This document shows, one piece after another, positions 55,178 through 64,000 of a DNA stretch of 64,000 bases. Position numbers and translations under genes: made by a program. Positions within the stretch are counted from its first letter, which is position 1. The number at the start of each line of letters is the position of its first letter. Below the pieces are notes generated by a model that was not told where the DNA came from, ran no database searches, and was given only the letters and a program-made list of their open reading frames with translations. The stretch is from Chloroflexota bacterium (GTDB taxonomy: Bacteria; Chloroflexota; Anaerolineae; Aggregatilineales; Phototrophicaceae), in the NCBI GenBank assembly GCA_013388745.1, contig JACAER010000013.1, positions 1-64,000 of the forward strand. The letters run 5' to 3'.

Positions 55178-56045
55178 GCCTGTCCAGCCAATCGAACAGA
55201 ATGCGGTCATATTCTGCGGCGCGTTCCAGCATCGGCACATGCCCGGCGCCGGCCAGTATATGCAGTTCGCTGCCGGCCACCTGCTGCGCGATCATCTGCG
55301 ACTGCGTGGGCGGCACGATCGCGTCTTTGTCGCCGGCGATCAGCAGCAGCGGCGCGCGAATCTGCGCAACCTGCTGGCTGATGTCGATGTGCGGCATGCG
55401 CCGGAAATACATCGCCATCGTATCCAGATCAAGCCGTCTGTAGTTGTCGATGCCGCTGCGCGTGAGCGCCAGGAATGCCGGATGTGTGCGCATCGCCTGT
55501 CCGTCGGCGGCGTATATGCCCAACGACGCGACCCACACGCTCAGACTCCTGCCGATCAACCAGTAAGCGGACTTAAACCAGCCGTTCCCGACCACAGGCA
55601 GCGCCGCGATTTTTTGGTTCAGCCCCAGCATACCGCCCCATTTGCCCTGCGCGAAGCCGGAAATGCTCGCCACGCCCTTGACGATGCCCGGCGCGTGTTC
55701 CGCCAGATGCAGCGCCGCGAAGCCGCCTGTCGAATGCCCGATGAGCAGCAAAGGCTGCCCGGCGCACAGCCTGTAGAGCGCCTCAGAGAGCACGCGCGCG
55801 ATCATTTCTGCCGTCAGGTCTTCCTCGCGGAAACGCGGCGGCATGGTCGCCGGATAGTGTCCCGGCAGGCTCAGGGCATACCAGCGGCGCGACTGCCTGA
55901 AGGCTTGCGGCAGCAGCGGCTCCCAGAAATCCACCGAGCTGGTGATGCCGTGCAAAAAGACGATGGGCGTGCCCGGCTGATCTTCGTTAAAGGCGCGCGC
56001 GACCAGCTTATGCTCTTCAATCCACATCTCGATCGTTTTTGCCAT
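55170..56045 (-). CDS. Alpha/beta hydrolase
   Basis: 291 aa, soluble. Oxyanion motif IVFLHGITSS, nucleophile elbow GHSTGGF with the serine, acid in AGDKDAIVPP and histidine in GAGHVPMLE, so the catalytic triad is complete. Start MAKTIEMW after GGAGGGG. The family is broad (esterases, hydrolases of C-C bonds, epoxide hydrolases); no substrate can be assigned. It lies 16 bp after the methyltransferase gene on the same strand. Confidence 0.9.
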   Translation of the reverse strand: MAKTIEMWIEEHKLVARAFNEDQPGTPIVFLHGITSSVDFWEPLLPQAFRQSRRWYALSLPGHYPATMPPRFREEDLTAEMIARVLSEALYRLCAGQPLLLIGHSTGGFAALHLAEHAPGIVKGVASISGFAQGKWGGMLGLNQKIAALPVVGNGWFKSAYWLIGRSLSVWVASLGIYAADGQAMRTHPAFLALTRSGIDNYRRLDLDTMAMYFRRMPHIDISQQVAQIRAPLLLIAGDKDAIVPPTQSQMIAQQVAGSELHILAGAGHVPMLERAAEYDRILFDWLDRHG

Positions 56046-56061
56046 GTCCCCTCCAGCAAAA

Positions 56062-56802
56062 TCAAATCGTCGCCACAAAAACGCCCCAGCCCAGATAAGG
56101 TCGCTCGTACTGCTGATAGGCGCGGCGTTCGCGCTCATCCCAGTCGCGCAGCGCTGCGGCATCGGCGTCTGCGGCGCGGGTTTCCAGCCAGTGGGCGACA
56201 GCCTGCGCGCGTTCGTTTACGTAGGCATCCCAGCCTTCGGGCGTCGCCAGCAGTATGTCCTTGATTTCTGCGCCCGCGCTTTTCAGGCGTGCCTGTGTGC
56301 CTTCCAGCGTGGTGAATGTGTCCGGCTGTATCTCCAGCGCCGTGTAGGCTTCGGCGGGTGGCGTTTCCAGCCAGTAGGGTTCGCCGATGAGCAGCGTGCC
56401 GCCGGCCTTGTTGAGCGCCACACGCATCAACGCCAGCGTGCCCAACAACCCGCCGCCGATCCAGGTCGCGCCCAGACAGCTTACAATATCGAACTGGTGA
56501 TGCTCGGCGGGATACTCCGCGGCGGCGGCTTCGACCCACGACACTTTATCCCACACAGCCAGATCGAAGCCGCGCGCGCGCGCCGCCGCAATAAACACCG
56601 GGCTGATATCTACCCCCACACCAATCACGCCGTAATGCAGGGCCCACTGGCACAACATTTCGCCCTTGCCACACGCCAGATCAAGCAGGCGCGTGCTGCT
56701 GCTGGCGTGGCACAGTTCGCCCAGACGCAAAAGCTGCGCTTCGGTGATCGGGTTCAGGATACGGTGGTTGGTTTCTGCGATTTCGTGGAATCTGAGTGAC
56801 AT
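56062..56802 (-). CDS. Class I SAM-dependent methyltransferase
   Basis: 246 aa. SAM motif I is LLDLACGKGE, the acidic end of strand 2 is in GVGVDISPVF, and motif post-I/IV is FDIVSCLGATWIGGG, all of the UbiE/Methyltransf_25 style. The N-terminus RFHEIAETNHRILNPITEAQ recurs in small-molecule methyltransferases. In a tight run with the hydrolase downstream and the SHOCT gene 3 bp upstream. Substrate unknown. Confidence 0.9.
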   Translation of the reverse strand: MSLRFHEIAETNHRILNPITEAQLLRLGELCHASSSTRLLDLACGKGEMLCQWALHYGVIGVGVDISPVFIAAARARGFDLAVWDKVSWVEAAAAEYPAEHHQFDIVSCLGATWIGGGLLGTLALMRVALNKAGGTLLIGEPYWLETPPAEAYTALEIQPDTFTTLEGTQARLKSAGAEIKDILLATPEGWDAYVNERAQAVAHWLETRAADADAAALRDWDERERRAYQQYERPYLGWGVFVATI

Positions 56803-56805
56803 AGA

Positions 56806-57291
56806 TTATTCCGACAATCTATCGAGAAGCTGCTGCCGGCGCGCCTCGTATTCGCCCTGATTGATCAGGCCAGAGCGATAGGCTTCTTCGAGCTGCTGCA
56901 ACTTTTCTTTGAGCGTGCCGGCAGCGCTGGGCTGTGCGCCGCCCGTCGTTATCACCGGCAGCGTGATGTCGTTATCTGGCGGCGTGGGCACAACCCCGCG
57001 CGCCGTGAACAACGTGCCTATAAACACCAGCAGCGGCAGCATGATGGCCGCGGCAGCGACAACGGCCAGCGCTCCCGAAACATCGCTGCGTTGGCCGTCG
57101 TTCACACAGTCGAAGGTCACATTGACTTCCCCGGCGCGGCGGCTGAATGCGCTGCGCTCGATGCGCCCACCTTCGCCGCACACCAGCGGCGCCAGCATAT
57201 TCGCGGCGTCCTCGCTGAGAACGATGATGAGCGTAAAGGCGATGCCCGCCACCAACAGCACAAGCGACAAAAGCAGCAAAAACTTACGCAT
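56806..57291 (-). CDS. Membrane protein with C-terminal SHOCT domain
   Basis: 161 aa. Two hydrophobic segments, N-terminal (RKFLLLLSLVLLVAGIAFTL) and around residue 85 (VVAAAAIMLPLLVFIGTLF), enclose an outside loop with two cysteines (CGEGG, FDCVND) that may form a disulfide. The C-terminal LQQLEEAYRSGLINQGEYE is a SHOCT motif, a short helical hairpin thought to mediate assembly. Start overlaps the Nudix stop by 8 bp. Function unknown. Confidence 0.82.
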   Translation of the reverse strand: MRKFLLLLSLVLLVAGIAFTLIIVLSEDAANMLAPLVCGEGGRIERSAFSRRAGEVNVTFDCVNDGQRSDVSGALAVVAAAAIMLPLLVFIGTLFTARGVVPTPPDNDITLPVITTGGAQPSAAGTLKEKLQQLEEAYRSGLINQGEYEARRQQLLDRLSE

Positions 57292-57895
57292 TCCCGGATT
57301 CTCCCTGTTGTATGCGCCGCCAAAACTCAAAGGCCGCCGCGGCGCGCTGGCGGTGGTCAAAGTGCCAATCGGCCACCTGCGTATAATCGTGATAAGCCAG
57401 TTGCGGCGTCTCGTGCGAGGGGCGCAGCGCCCCGCCCACCGGCACACAATGATAGATCAGCCCGTAACCCGCATGCGGCCCGCCGCCGCTGTGCGGGAAA
57501 AACGCCATGACCTGAATCAGTTGGCCCACGCGCACTTCCAGCCCGGTTTCCTCGCGCACTTCGCGGGCGATGTTTTCCTCCGGCGTCAGCCCGACTTCTG
57601 CCCAGCCGCAAGGCAAACACCATGTACTGTCGTCGCTGCGTTTGCACAGCAAAATGCGCCCCTGCGCGTCAAAAATCGCCGCATCTACCCCCACTTTGGG
57701 CGTGATATAGCCCAACTCCTGCCGGAAGCGGGCGATCACCTGCGCTTCGGTCAGCCCGGTCAGCGCGCTGTATTCCAGCGCCGCCAGATGCAGCAGGTGT
57801 TGATAACGTTCTTGGTCATAGGGATTTTGCGCGTAATGCAGCCCGGTGCTGGCGATAGCGCGGATTTGATCCAGCAGCAGCAGAATATCCGTCAC
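57284..57895 (-). CDS. Nudix hydrolase
   Basis: 203 aa. The Nudix box is complete in GWAEVGLTPEENIAREVREE followed by TGL, and the N-terminal helical region (DILLLLDQIRAIASTGLHY) matches Nudix proteins with the Nudix_N2 type extension. It cleaves a nucleoside diphosphate linked to another group, possibly ADP-ribose or NAD-related. The start is a GTG whose first base is shared with the SDR stop codon (TAGTG), so translation is coupled to the SDR gene. Confidence 0.9.
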   Translation of the reverse strand: MTDILLLLDQIRAIASTGLHYAQNPYDQERYQHLLHLAALEYSALTGLTEAQVIARFRQELGYITPKVGVDAAIFDAQGRILLCKRSDDSTWCLPCGWAEVGLTPEENIAREVREETGLEVRVGQLIQVMAFFPHSGGGPHAGYGLIYHCVPVGGALRPSHETPQLAYHDYTQVADWHFDHRQRAAAAFEFWRRIQQGESGNA

Positions 57896-58647
57896 TACAG
57901 CATCACCTTTCCGCCGTCTACATTGATCGCCTGCCCGGTCAGATAGCGCGAGGCGTCCGAACACAAAAACAACACCAGCCCGACGACATCATCCGGCTGT
58001 CCCAACCGCCCCTGCGGAATATCAGCCAGCCATTTCGCCATTTGTTCGGGGTTCTGGCGCAGATTTTGCGTCATCTCGGTTTCGATCACACCGGGACACA
58101 CGGCGTTGACGCGGATGCCATAGGCCGCGAACTCGCGCGCGCACTCGCGCGTGAAGCCGATCAGGCCGGCCTTGCTGGCGACATAGCTGGAACGGTTACG
58201 CAGCGGGATATTGTGCCCGGCGATGGAGGCGATATTGACGATCACGCCTTCGCCGCGTTCACGCATGATGCGCCCTGCCGCGCGACTGGTGTAAAACGCG
58301 GCGCTCAGGTTGACATCCAGTGTCATACGCCACTGTTCGTCGGTCATTTCCAGAATTGAAGCGTGCGGTTCAATGCCCGCGTTGTTGATGAGAATATCGA
58401 GGCGTTCAAAGTCGTCCATGATCCTGTCGATCATGGTTTCCACCGCCGCCGCATCGCTGACATCCGCGCTGTACGATTTGGCTGCGCCCGGCAGCAGGCT
58501 GGCGGTCAGCCCTGCCGTTTTGGGGTCAATATCGTTGACCGCCACGCGCGCGCCGCAGTCCGCTAAGCCCTGCGCGATAGCCTTGCCGATTCCCCGCCCC
58601 GCGCCTGTCACCAGCGCGACTTTGCCGTTCAATTTCACCGAAAACAT
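57895..58647 (-). CDS. SDR family oxidoreductase
   Basis: 250 aa classical short-chain dehydrogenase. TGAGRGIG coenzyme motif, NNAGIE, VNIASIAGH with the serine, and SSYVASKAG (YxxxK). The C-terminus SRYLTGQAINVDGG is typical of FabG-like enzymes. NADPH- or NADH-dependent oxidation/reduction of a small alcohol or keto group. First gene of the five- or six-gene minus-strand run ending at 54842. AAGGGAAAA precedes the start. Not closely tied to the SDR at 3279-4052. Confidence 0.92.
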   Translation of the reverse strand: MFSVKLNGKVALVTGAGRGIGKAIAQGLADCGARVAVNDIDPKTAGLTASLLPGAAKSYSADVSDAAAVETMIDRIMDDFERLDILINNAGIEPHASILEMTDEQWRMTLDVNLSAAFYTSRAAGRIMRERGEGVIVNIASIAGHNIPLRNRSSYVASKAGLIGFTRECAREFAAYGIRVNAVCPGVIETEMTQNLRQNPEQMAKWLADIPQGRLGQPDDVVGLVLFLCSDASRYLTGQAINVDGGKVML

Positions 58648-58812
58648 GCGCTGTTTTCCCTTACTGTCGCCCCACCTGGCGAAAGTTTACCACAGGCATA
58701 AGGCATAGGGGCAGCAATTTCAAAAAATCGCCCAAAACTCGTTGTAACCTTCTGCCCCCTTTTTTATCAAAAGGGCAGACGGATAAATAACACGCTATAA
58801 GGAGCAAAGATC

Positions 58813-59013
58813 ATGTTCAAGAATAACGTCGGTAATGTGGATCGCGTCGTGCGCATCGTGTTGGGGCTGGCGATCATCGCCGCGGGCTTCTACTTCCAGA
58901 GCTGGCTCGGCCTGCTGGCCATCATCCCGCTGGGCACCGCGCTGCTGGGTACCTGCCCGCTGTACTCGCTGTTCGGCATCAGCACCTGCCCGGTCAAGCA
59001 GCCCCAGGCCTAG
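58813..59013 (+). CDS. DUF2892-type small membrane protein
   Basis: 66 aa. The N-terminus FKNNVGNVDRVVRIVLGLAI is the signature of DUF2892 (the YgaP C-terminal membrane part); two helices follow, and TCPLYSLFGISTC carries two cysteines. Found in many bacteria alone or fused to rhodanese domains. AAGGAG lies seven bases before the start. Single-gene unit ending at a strong terminator. Confidence 0.92.
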   Translation: MFKNNVGNVDRVVRIVLGLAIIAAGFYFQSWLGLLAIIPLGTALLGTCPLYSLFGISTCPVKQPQA

Positions 59014-59046
59014 TTTCCGCCGCTCTCCTCTCCTGACAACAAAAAT

Positions 59047-59068
59047 GCCCCTTCGCGGGGCTTTTTTG
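59047..59068. terminator. Rho-independent terminator
   Basis: GCCCC (59047-59051) pairs with GGGGC (59057-59061) around a five-base loop, with A residues before and TTTTTT after. Shared by the convergent DUF2892 and histidine kinase genes. Confidence 0.85.
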
Positions 59069-59095
59069 TTTTTAGGGTACGCTGGCGGCGTGGGT

Positions 59096-62000
59096 TTAAT
59101 CCGAGGCCGGCTCGGTTTGCGTTTGCGGCGCCAGCGGCACGATAAAATGGAAGGTCGTGCCGATATCCAACACGCTCGTCACCCAGATTTCGCCGTGATG
59201 CAGTTGGATGATGTTCTGCGTAATCATCATGCCCAAGCCTGTGCCGGGCTGGTCTTTGGCGCGCTGGTCTTCGCTGCGGAAGTAGCGTTCGCGGAAAATC
59301 TTGCGCAGGTCGTCATCACTCATGCCGATGCCGGTATCGGCAATCGTGCAATAGAGGTACGGCCCGTGGTACTTCACTTTTTGCTTGCGCGTCTTGTTGC
59401 GCTCTTGCAAAATCTCGTCGTCGCCCTGGATCACTCTGGCGTTCAGGGTGATGGTGCTTTCCGGCGGGCTGTACTTGTGCGCGTTGCTCACCAGATTCGT
59501 CACCACTTGAATCAGGCGCGTCTGATCGCCGAGAATCATCGGCAGGTCTTCGGACACTTCCACGATCACTTCCTGCATCTTATCCTCAAGCTGCTTGTGG
59601 AAAGGCCGCAGCGTTTCGACCACGACGTTGCGATAGCTGATCGGGGCGAGTTCGACCTTAAGCTGCTTGGCTTCGACCTTCGCGGCGTCACGCAGGTCAT
59701 TGATGATGGTTTCCATGCGCTGCGCGTTGCTGCGAATCACGCTGAGGAAACTCTTTTGCTGGTCGGTGACCGCGCCGGACATGCCGCTCATCAGCACGTC
59801 GGCATAACCGCGCACCGAGGCCAGGGGGTTCTTCAGTTCGTGCGCCGCGAAGCCCATAAACTCCGACTTCGATTCCAGCGTGCGGTTCAGTTCCGATGTC
59901 AGGCGCGCGTTTTCCATCGCCACGCTGGCATGTTCCGCCAAACGCTGCGCGAATTGCAGATCGAGCAGGCTGAGCCGCTGGTCTTTGCGGTCACTTTCCA
60001 GAATCAGCATGGCGGTGATTTCGTGGCCAGACATCATCGGCACGGTGATCTGGCTGCGGCTGCCGACCAGACTGGGCGTGTAATCCGGGTCAATAGCGGT
60101 ATCGGAGGCGAGGTCGGCCTGGCGTGTGCGCATGACGCGGCTGACAATGCCTTTTTCCAGCGGCCAGATTTTGCCGTCTGCCCCTTCGGGATAATCGCTT
60201 TCGCGGTAGCCGTACATCGCCAGCACTTGCAGCACCGCCGGCTCACCGACCACCTGCCCGATGACGCCGGCTGCCGCGCCGGTCTGCGCGATGGCCCAGC
60301 GCAGCGCGATTTCTGCTACCTTGCGCAGGTCGAGCGTGCGGTTCAACTCCACGTCGATACGTTCCAGCGCTTCCAACTCGGCGATACGCTTGCCCAACTG
60401 GATGTCCGTCACTTCGAACAAGCGCGCGTTTTCGATCGCCACCGCCGCTTGCCCGGCGAAAGTCGAAAGCAGCGCCGTGTCCTCATCGGTGTAGGCGCCG
60501 CCGTCCTTGCGGTTCAGCACTTCCAGCACGCCGATCACCTGGTTCTTGGCAATCAGCGGCACCGCCAGAATCGACGAGGTGCGGAAAGTTTTGGAAAGAT
60601 CGCCCACGAAACGGTTGTCCGTGCGCGTATCGTTGACGATAGCCGGCTTGCCTTTTTTCGCCACTTCGCCGACCAGGCCGCGCCCGGCGGGCACGCGCGA
60701 ACCGAGCAGTTCCTTGCCGGAGCCGCCGATCACGACCTTAAATTCCAGGTCGCCGCTGCCATCGTCGGCGACGAGGAACAGCGAGCCTGCTTCGGCGTTC
60801 AGGATGTCTACCGCGCTCGACGTGATGATCTCCAGCAGCTTTTCGACGTTCAGTTCCGACGACACTAGACGGTTGCTGATGTCGTTAAGCACAGCCAATT
60901 GGCGCGCGCGGATTTCGGTTTCGGCGAACAGGCGCGCTTTGTCGATCGAAGTGGCCGCCAGCGTGCCGATGTCGCCGAAAATGCGAAGTTGGTCTTCGCT
61001 GAATTCTTTGCCGGCTTCGGTCGTGCCCATCGCCAGCACGCCCAGCGTGCGCGGCCCGGCAATCAGCGGCACGCCCATCCACGCTTTCACTTCGGGATTC
61101 ATGAGCGTGATGGGCGTATCGCGCCGCGCCATCTCCTGCCCATAATCTTCGACACGCAGCGCCTTGCCGCTGCGGATCACTTCGCTGTACAAGCCGCGTG
61201 TCATCGGCCAGCGTTTGTTCTCTTTGTCACGGTAGCGTTCATCGTCTTCCACGAAAAACGCGAAGTACAATTGGTCGGCCACCTGATCGCGCAGCACGAT
61301 GTAAAAACACTGCGCGGCGATCAGTTTGCTCGTCTGGTTGCTGATGAGTTCCAGCAGCGCATCGAATTCGATCGTGAAGTTTACCGCCTGGCTGACCTGA
61401 CTCAGCACGTCCAGTTCGCGCACACGCCGCCGCAGCGAACCGATCACCTGCGTGCGTTCCACAGCGACCGCCATTTGCCCGGTCATGGCGCTGAAGAATT
61501 GCAGTTCTTCGAAGGCATAGGGCTGCCGATCGCCGCGCGGCGCGCCGATCGTGACAAAGCCGTGAAGCTGTTCCTGCCCGGCCAGCGCCGCCAGCATGGA
61601 CACCTTCAGCAGTTGCAGGCGCGGGCGTTCACTGCGCAGCGCTTCCGGCCAGGGACGCCCATCCGAGAGCAGCAGCGCCTCGCCGCTGCGGTACAAATAC
61701 TGCATCGAGGCGCTGTCGGCGGCGAAACGCAAATCTGTGCCCGACTGTTCGCCATAGGCGCTGAATTCTTTGCCGCCCTCGTCTGGCAGGAAAATGAAGA
61801 TACTGCCCGGCGAAAGCGCGGTGTTGACGGTCGTTTGGAATTCCTGCGTAATCGCGCGCAGATCTACCATCTGCGTCAGCTTTTTGCTGAAGTCGCCGAG
61901 CTGCTGCTGGAAGCCGCGATGCTTGCGGAAATAAATCTCGTCAATGCGATTCTGGAGGAACTGGCGCACGGGCAAAAAGCCGATAGACACCAGCCCGATG

Positions 62001-63376
62001 GTGACCGCCACCAGCAGCGGGTCTGCCGCCTGCACGACGCGCGCGGTCAGCAGGCTGGCGCCCAGCACCAGCAGGAAGTAGCCCACCACCAGCGCGGTGA
62101 ACATGATGCCATAAGTGATACCCTTGCTGATGATCTGGTCGCTGTCGATCTTGCGGTATTGCAGCACGGCATAAGCCAGGCTCAACACGGGGATGACGGC
62201 GAAAATCAGCGCGGTTTCGCTGCTGAAGGGCAGCATGAAGCGGGTTTCCGGCAGCAGCGCCTGGATAACGCGCGTGAGTACCCACACGGTGGCGGGGGCA
62301 ACCATCAGCACGAAGCCGATGAAGATAATATTGCTCTGGTCGCGTATCACGTTCGTCGGAGCCATGCGCCGCTGGCGATACGCGCTGTGTGTGAGCAGCG
62401 CCATGCCCAGCAGCAGGCAGACAAAAGCGCCCTGCCACGAGAGCGTCGAATTAAAGGGGCTGCCCGGCACGAGGTACAGATAGACAATGAACGCTGCCAG
62501 CACCACACCGATCACCAGCGGCAAAAAAACTATACGCGGCTGGCGATATAAGAGCACCATTTGCATCGGGAAGACCATGCCTATGGTTGCCAGGCCGCTG
62601 CCCGCCAGCACGGTGCAAATCAGCCAGAACACGCCCATCTGATGTGTGAAGCCCATATCGGTGGCGCCGGCCACCGTCACCGCCAGCAGCATGAAGGTGC
62701 TGGTCGCCAGCAGCGCCACCGGACGCTGATAGCGCAGCCGCAGCACCAGCAGCCCGGTCACGACAATAATGATGGCCGCGACATAGGGCACAAGAAAATA
62801 GGCCAGAAAATCGCTGTTGGAGAAACGCCCCAGCCGGTAGCGCACGGTGCAGTCGAGCGTGGCGGGCTCCGCGCCGGGCGCGCACGTCTCCAGTGGATCG
62901 GCGCTGCTGTCGGCAGCGCGGGTAAAGACCACCTGGATGCTGTCGCCCAACCGGCGGCCATCCATAAAATAGTCAAGCTGCCGGCGCGCGGCAGTGTAAT
63001 CGCTGGGATTGGCTGACCAGTCGGCGACGGCGCAGTCGTCTTCGGTGCAGACGGCGCTGGTAACGCATTCTCTGCCAGGCGGACAGTAGCGCACGGCCAG
63101 CACATGATCGCCGCGCTCCAGGCCCGCGTCTAAACCCGGCCAGCTTTCGACGCCCGATGGCACCCCGCCCGCCACCACCTGCGTATGCGTCAGTGTCGCG
63201 CCGAAAAAGGGACTGATGCTCCAGTTCAGCGCCAGAAACAAGTATTCGGCCAGCATCAGCACACTGAAGGCGCAGATCGCCAGTGTCAGGCTAAAGCTAA
63301 GGCGATAGGCCATACTCGCTGCGGGTTTTGCCGCCGTGTCGCCGGCGGTCTGGTCAACTGTTGCTGCTGTTGCCAT
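59096..63376 (-). CDS. Large multi-GAF sensor histidine kinase
   Basis: 1426 aa. In order: a membrane helix (about 27-50), an extracytoplasmic PDZ-like region carrying four or more cysteines (GLERGDHVLAVRYCPPGREC), about eight further membrane helices (about 200-480), three to four GAF domains (for example LDVLSQVSQAVNFTIEFDAL, LNDISNRLVSSELNVEKLLE), then HisKA with the phosphorylated H1179 in GFAAHELKNPLA and HATPase_c with NLVSNAHKYSP, DTGIGMS and GTGLGMM. It senses outside and inside cues and autophosphorylates. There is no receiver domain; no partner is adjacent. Start MATAATVD. A TACAAT box at 63417-63412 may serve it. Confidence 0.93.
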   Translation of the reverse strand: MATAATVDQTAGDTAAKPAASMAYRLSFSLTLAICAFSVLMLAEYLFLALNWSISPFFGATLTHTQVVAGGVPSGVESWPGLDAGLERGDHVLAVRYCPPGRECVTSAVCTEDDCAVADWSANPSDYTAARRQLDYFMDGRRLGDSIQVVFTRAADSSADPLETCAPGAEPATLDCTVRYRLGRFSNSDFLAYFLVPYVAAIIIVVTGLLVLRLRYQRPVALLATSTFMLLAVTVAGATDMGFTHQMGVFWLICTVLAGSGLATIGMVFPMQMVLLYRQPRIVFLPLVIGVVLAAFIVYLYLVPGSPFNSTLSWQGAFVCLLLGMALLTHSAYRQRRMAPTNVIRDQSNIIFIGFVLMVAPATVWVLTRVIQALLPETRFMLPFSSETALIFAVIPVLSLAYAVLQYRKIDSDQIISKGITYGIMFTALVVGYFLLVLGASLLTARVVQAADPLLVAVTIGLVSIGFLPVRQFLQNRIDEIYFRKHRGFQQQLGDFSKKLTQMVDLRAITQEFQTTVNTALSPGSIFIFLPDEGGKEFSAYGEQSGTDLRFAADSASMQYLYRSGEALLLSDGRPWPEALRSERPRLQLLKVSMLAALAGQEQLHGFVTIGAPRGDRQPYAFEELQFFSAMTGQMAVAVERTQVIGSLRRRVRELDVLSQVSQAVNFTIEFDALLELISNQTSKLIAAQCFYIVLRDQVADQLYFAFFVEDDERYRDKENKRWPMTRGLYSEVIRSGKALRVEDYGQEMARRDTPITLMNPEVKAWMGVPLIAGPRTLGVLAMGTTEAGKEFSEDQLRIFGDIGTLAATSIDKARLFAETEIRARQLAVLNDISNRLVSSELNVEKLLEIITSSAVDILNAEAGSLFLVADDGSGDLEFKVVIGGSGKELLGSRVPAGRGLVGEVAKKGKPAIVNDTRTDNRFVGDLSKTFRTSSILAVPLIAKNQVIGVLEVLNRKDGGAYTDEDTALLSTFAGQAAVAIENARLFEVTDIQLGKRIAELEALERIDVELNRTLDLRKVAEIALRWAIAQTGAAAGVIGQVVGEPAVLQVLAMYGYRESDYPEGADGKIWPLEKGIVSRVMRTRQADLASDTAIDPDYTPSLVGSRSQITVPMMSGHEITAMLILESDRKDQRLSLLDLQFAQRLAEHASVAMENARLTSELNRTLESKSEFMGFAAHELKNPLASVRGYADVLMSGMSGAVTDQQKSFLSVIRSNAQRMETIINDLRDAAKVEAKQLKVELAPISYRNVVVETLRPFHKQLEDKMQEVIVEVSEDLPMILGDQTRLIQVVTNLVSNAHKYSPPESTITLNARVIQGDDEILQERNKTRKQKVKYHGPYLYCTIADTGIGMSDDDLRKIFRERYFRSEDQRAKDQPGTGLGMMITQNIIQLHHGEIWVTSVLDIGTTFHFIVPLAPQTQTEPASD

Positions 63377-63590
63377 AGCACAACCCAAACATTTTTACTG
63401 TTAAACTTTGTATTGTATCATATCGTTAGAATCCGGGCTATTTAGTGGAACGTTCAGTTTGTTAGGATTTAGTTTATTTGCGTTGGGTGACATATAGCAT
63501 AGGCAGCGTAGGCCAGATGACCCGCTCGGCCTGGTGTGCCATCTGTTATAATTTCTGTGTGCCTTTCTCCGCTAGTTCTGAGGGATTGTT

Positions 63591-64000
63591 ATGCCTGCTA
63601 TTCGCGTATTGATCGCCAAACCGGGACTCGACGGCCATGATCGCGGCGCCAAAGTGATTGCCCGCGCGCTGCGGGACGCCGGGATGGAAGTGATTTACAC
63701 CGGGCTGCGCCAGACACCGGAAATGATCGCCGAAGCGGCGCTGCAAGAAGATGTCGATGTGGTCGGCCTGAGCATTCTCAGCGGCGCACATATGGCGCTC
63801 GTGCCGCGCATCCGCGAAATGCTGGACGCCAACGACCTGAAGGATGTCCCGCTGATTATCGGCGGCATTATCCCGGACGACGACAAAAGCGCGCTGACCG
63901 CGATGGGCGTGCAGGGCATTTTTGGCCCTGGCACCAGCACCGAAACCATCGTGGCGCGCATTCAGGAATTGGTAGGCGCAAAGGGCGAAGCCAGTCTCTT
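63591..64000 (+). CDS. B12-binding (methylmalonyl-CoA mutase C-terminal type) protein, cut by window edge
   Basis: 136 residues visible, no stop before the edge. The cobalamin-binding motif DxHxxG is in [10 protein letters not shown] (D14, H16, G19), followed by [15 protein letters not shown] and [10 protein letters not shown], as in the small subunit or C-terminal domain of methylmalonyl-CoA or isobutyryl-CoA mutase. Free-standing versions are about 130-145 aa, so little is missing. The large subunit gene is not in view. GAGGGA lies before the ATG and TATAAT at 63547-63552. Confidence 0.93.
   Translation, partial: MPAIRVLIAKPGLDGHDRGAKVIARALRDAGMEVIYTGLRQTPEMIAEAALQEDVDVVGLSILSGAHMALVPRIREMLDANDLKDVPLIIGGIIPDDDKSALTAMGVQGIFGPGTSTETIVARIQELVGAKGEASL

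Noticed and set aside
58835..60868. Open frame of 677 codons on the plus strand
   Set aside because: It runs out of the DUF2892 gene in a wrong frame and then antisense through the histidine kinase gene. Composition shows a shadow frame.
60899..62551. Open frame of 550 codons on the plus strand
   Set aside because: Antisense shadow of the GAF kinase gene with no recognisable domain.

Overview
The window is a GC-rich bacterial chromosomal segment with about 55 closely packed genes. It most resembles a heterotrophic Chloroflexota bacterium of the Anaerolineae type. That is an inference from the mix of Thr/Pro-rich linkers on exported proteins, lipoproteins, large GAF-domain histidine kinases, several sugar-type ABC systems and a MurF-Alr fusion; no rRNA, tRNA or other taxonomic marker is present. 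I saw no CRISPR array, transposase, integrase or phage gene.

Left part (46-13879, all on the minus strand): an IclR-controlled catabolic cluster. From its promoter end it reads: IclR regulator, Gfo/Idh/MocA oxidoreductase, ThDP-dependent enzyme, aldehyde dehydrogenase, IlvD/Edd dehydratase, M24 metallopeptidase-fold hydrolase, second Gfo/Idh/MocA oxidoreductase, BKACE (beta-keto acid cleavage) enzyme, SDR, then a sugar-type ABC transporter (binding protein plus two permeases; no ATPase inside the window). The enzymes can be arranged into a consistent route: sugar acid, 2-oxo-3-deoxy acid, aldehyde, beta-hydroxy acid, beta-keto acid, then acyl-CoA plus acetoacetate. I do not recognise this as a described pathway. 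Two near-identical 17-bp inverted repeats sit at the promoters of iclR and of the first enzyme gene.

14057-24723: two GH1 beta-glycosidases, an exported beta-propeller protein, a complete Opp/Dpp-type ABC operon (binding protein, two permeases, two ATPases) and a LacI-family regulator with three AGCGCT-centred operators upstream. Together they look like an oligosaccharide uptake and hydrolysis unit.

25033-44713: mixed housekeeping and envelope genes: MiaB-type methylthiotransferase, V4R-domain protein, membrane and lipoproteins, DUF3048 protein, a tandem-repeat beta-propeller protein, LmbE-type deacetylase, PstS-like binding protein, tgt divergent from a murF-alr fusion, SCO1-like protein, a stand-alone receiver, a lytic transglycosylase lipoprotein and a zinc-ribbon protein.

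44778-55177: a more accessory stretch: unknown protein, Uma2-family nuclease, a TIR-FGE fusion lacking the usual FGE cysteines, ankyrin protein, YyaL/DUF255 protein, GT-C-like membrane protein, CrtI-like flavoprotein, a decayed MNT/HEPN module next to a nested inverted-repeat element, and a helix-hairpin-helix protein with an in-frame duplication.

55170-64000: alpha/beta hydrolase, methyltransferase, SHOCT membrane protein, Nudix hydrolase and SDR in one tight minus-strand run; then a DUF2892 protein, a very large GAF histidine kinase, and the start of a B12-binding mutase subunit cut by the window edge.
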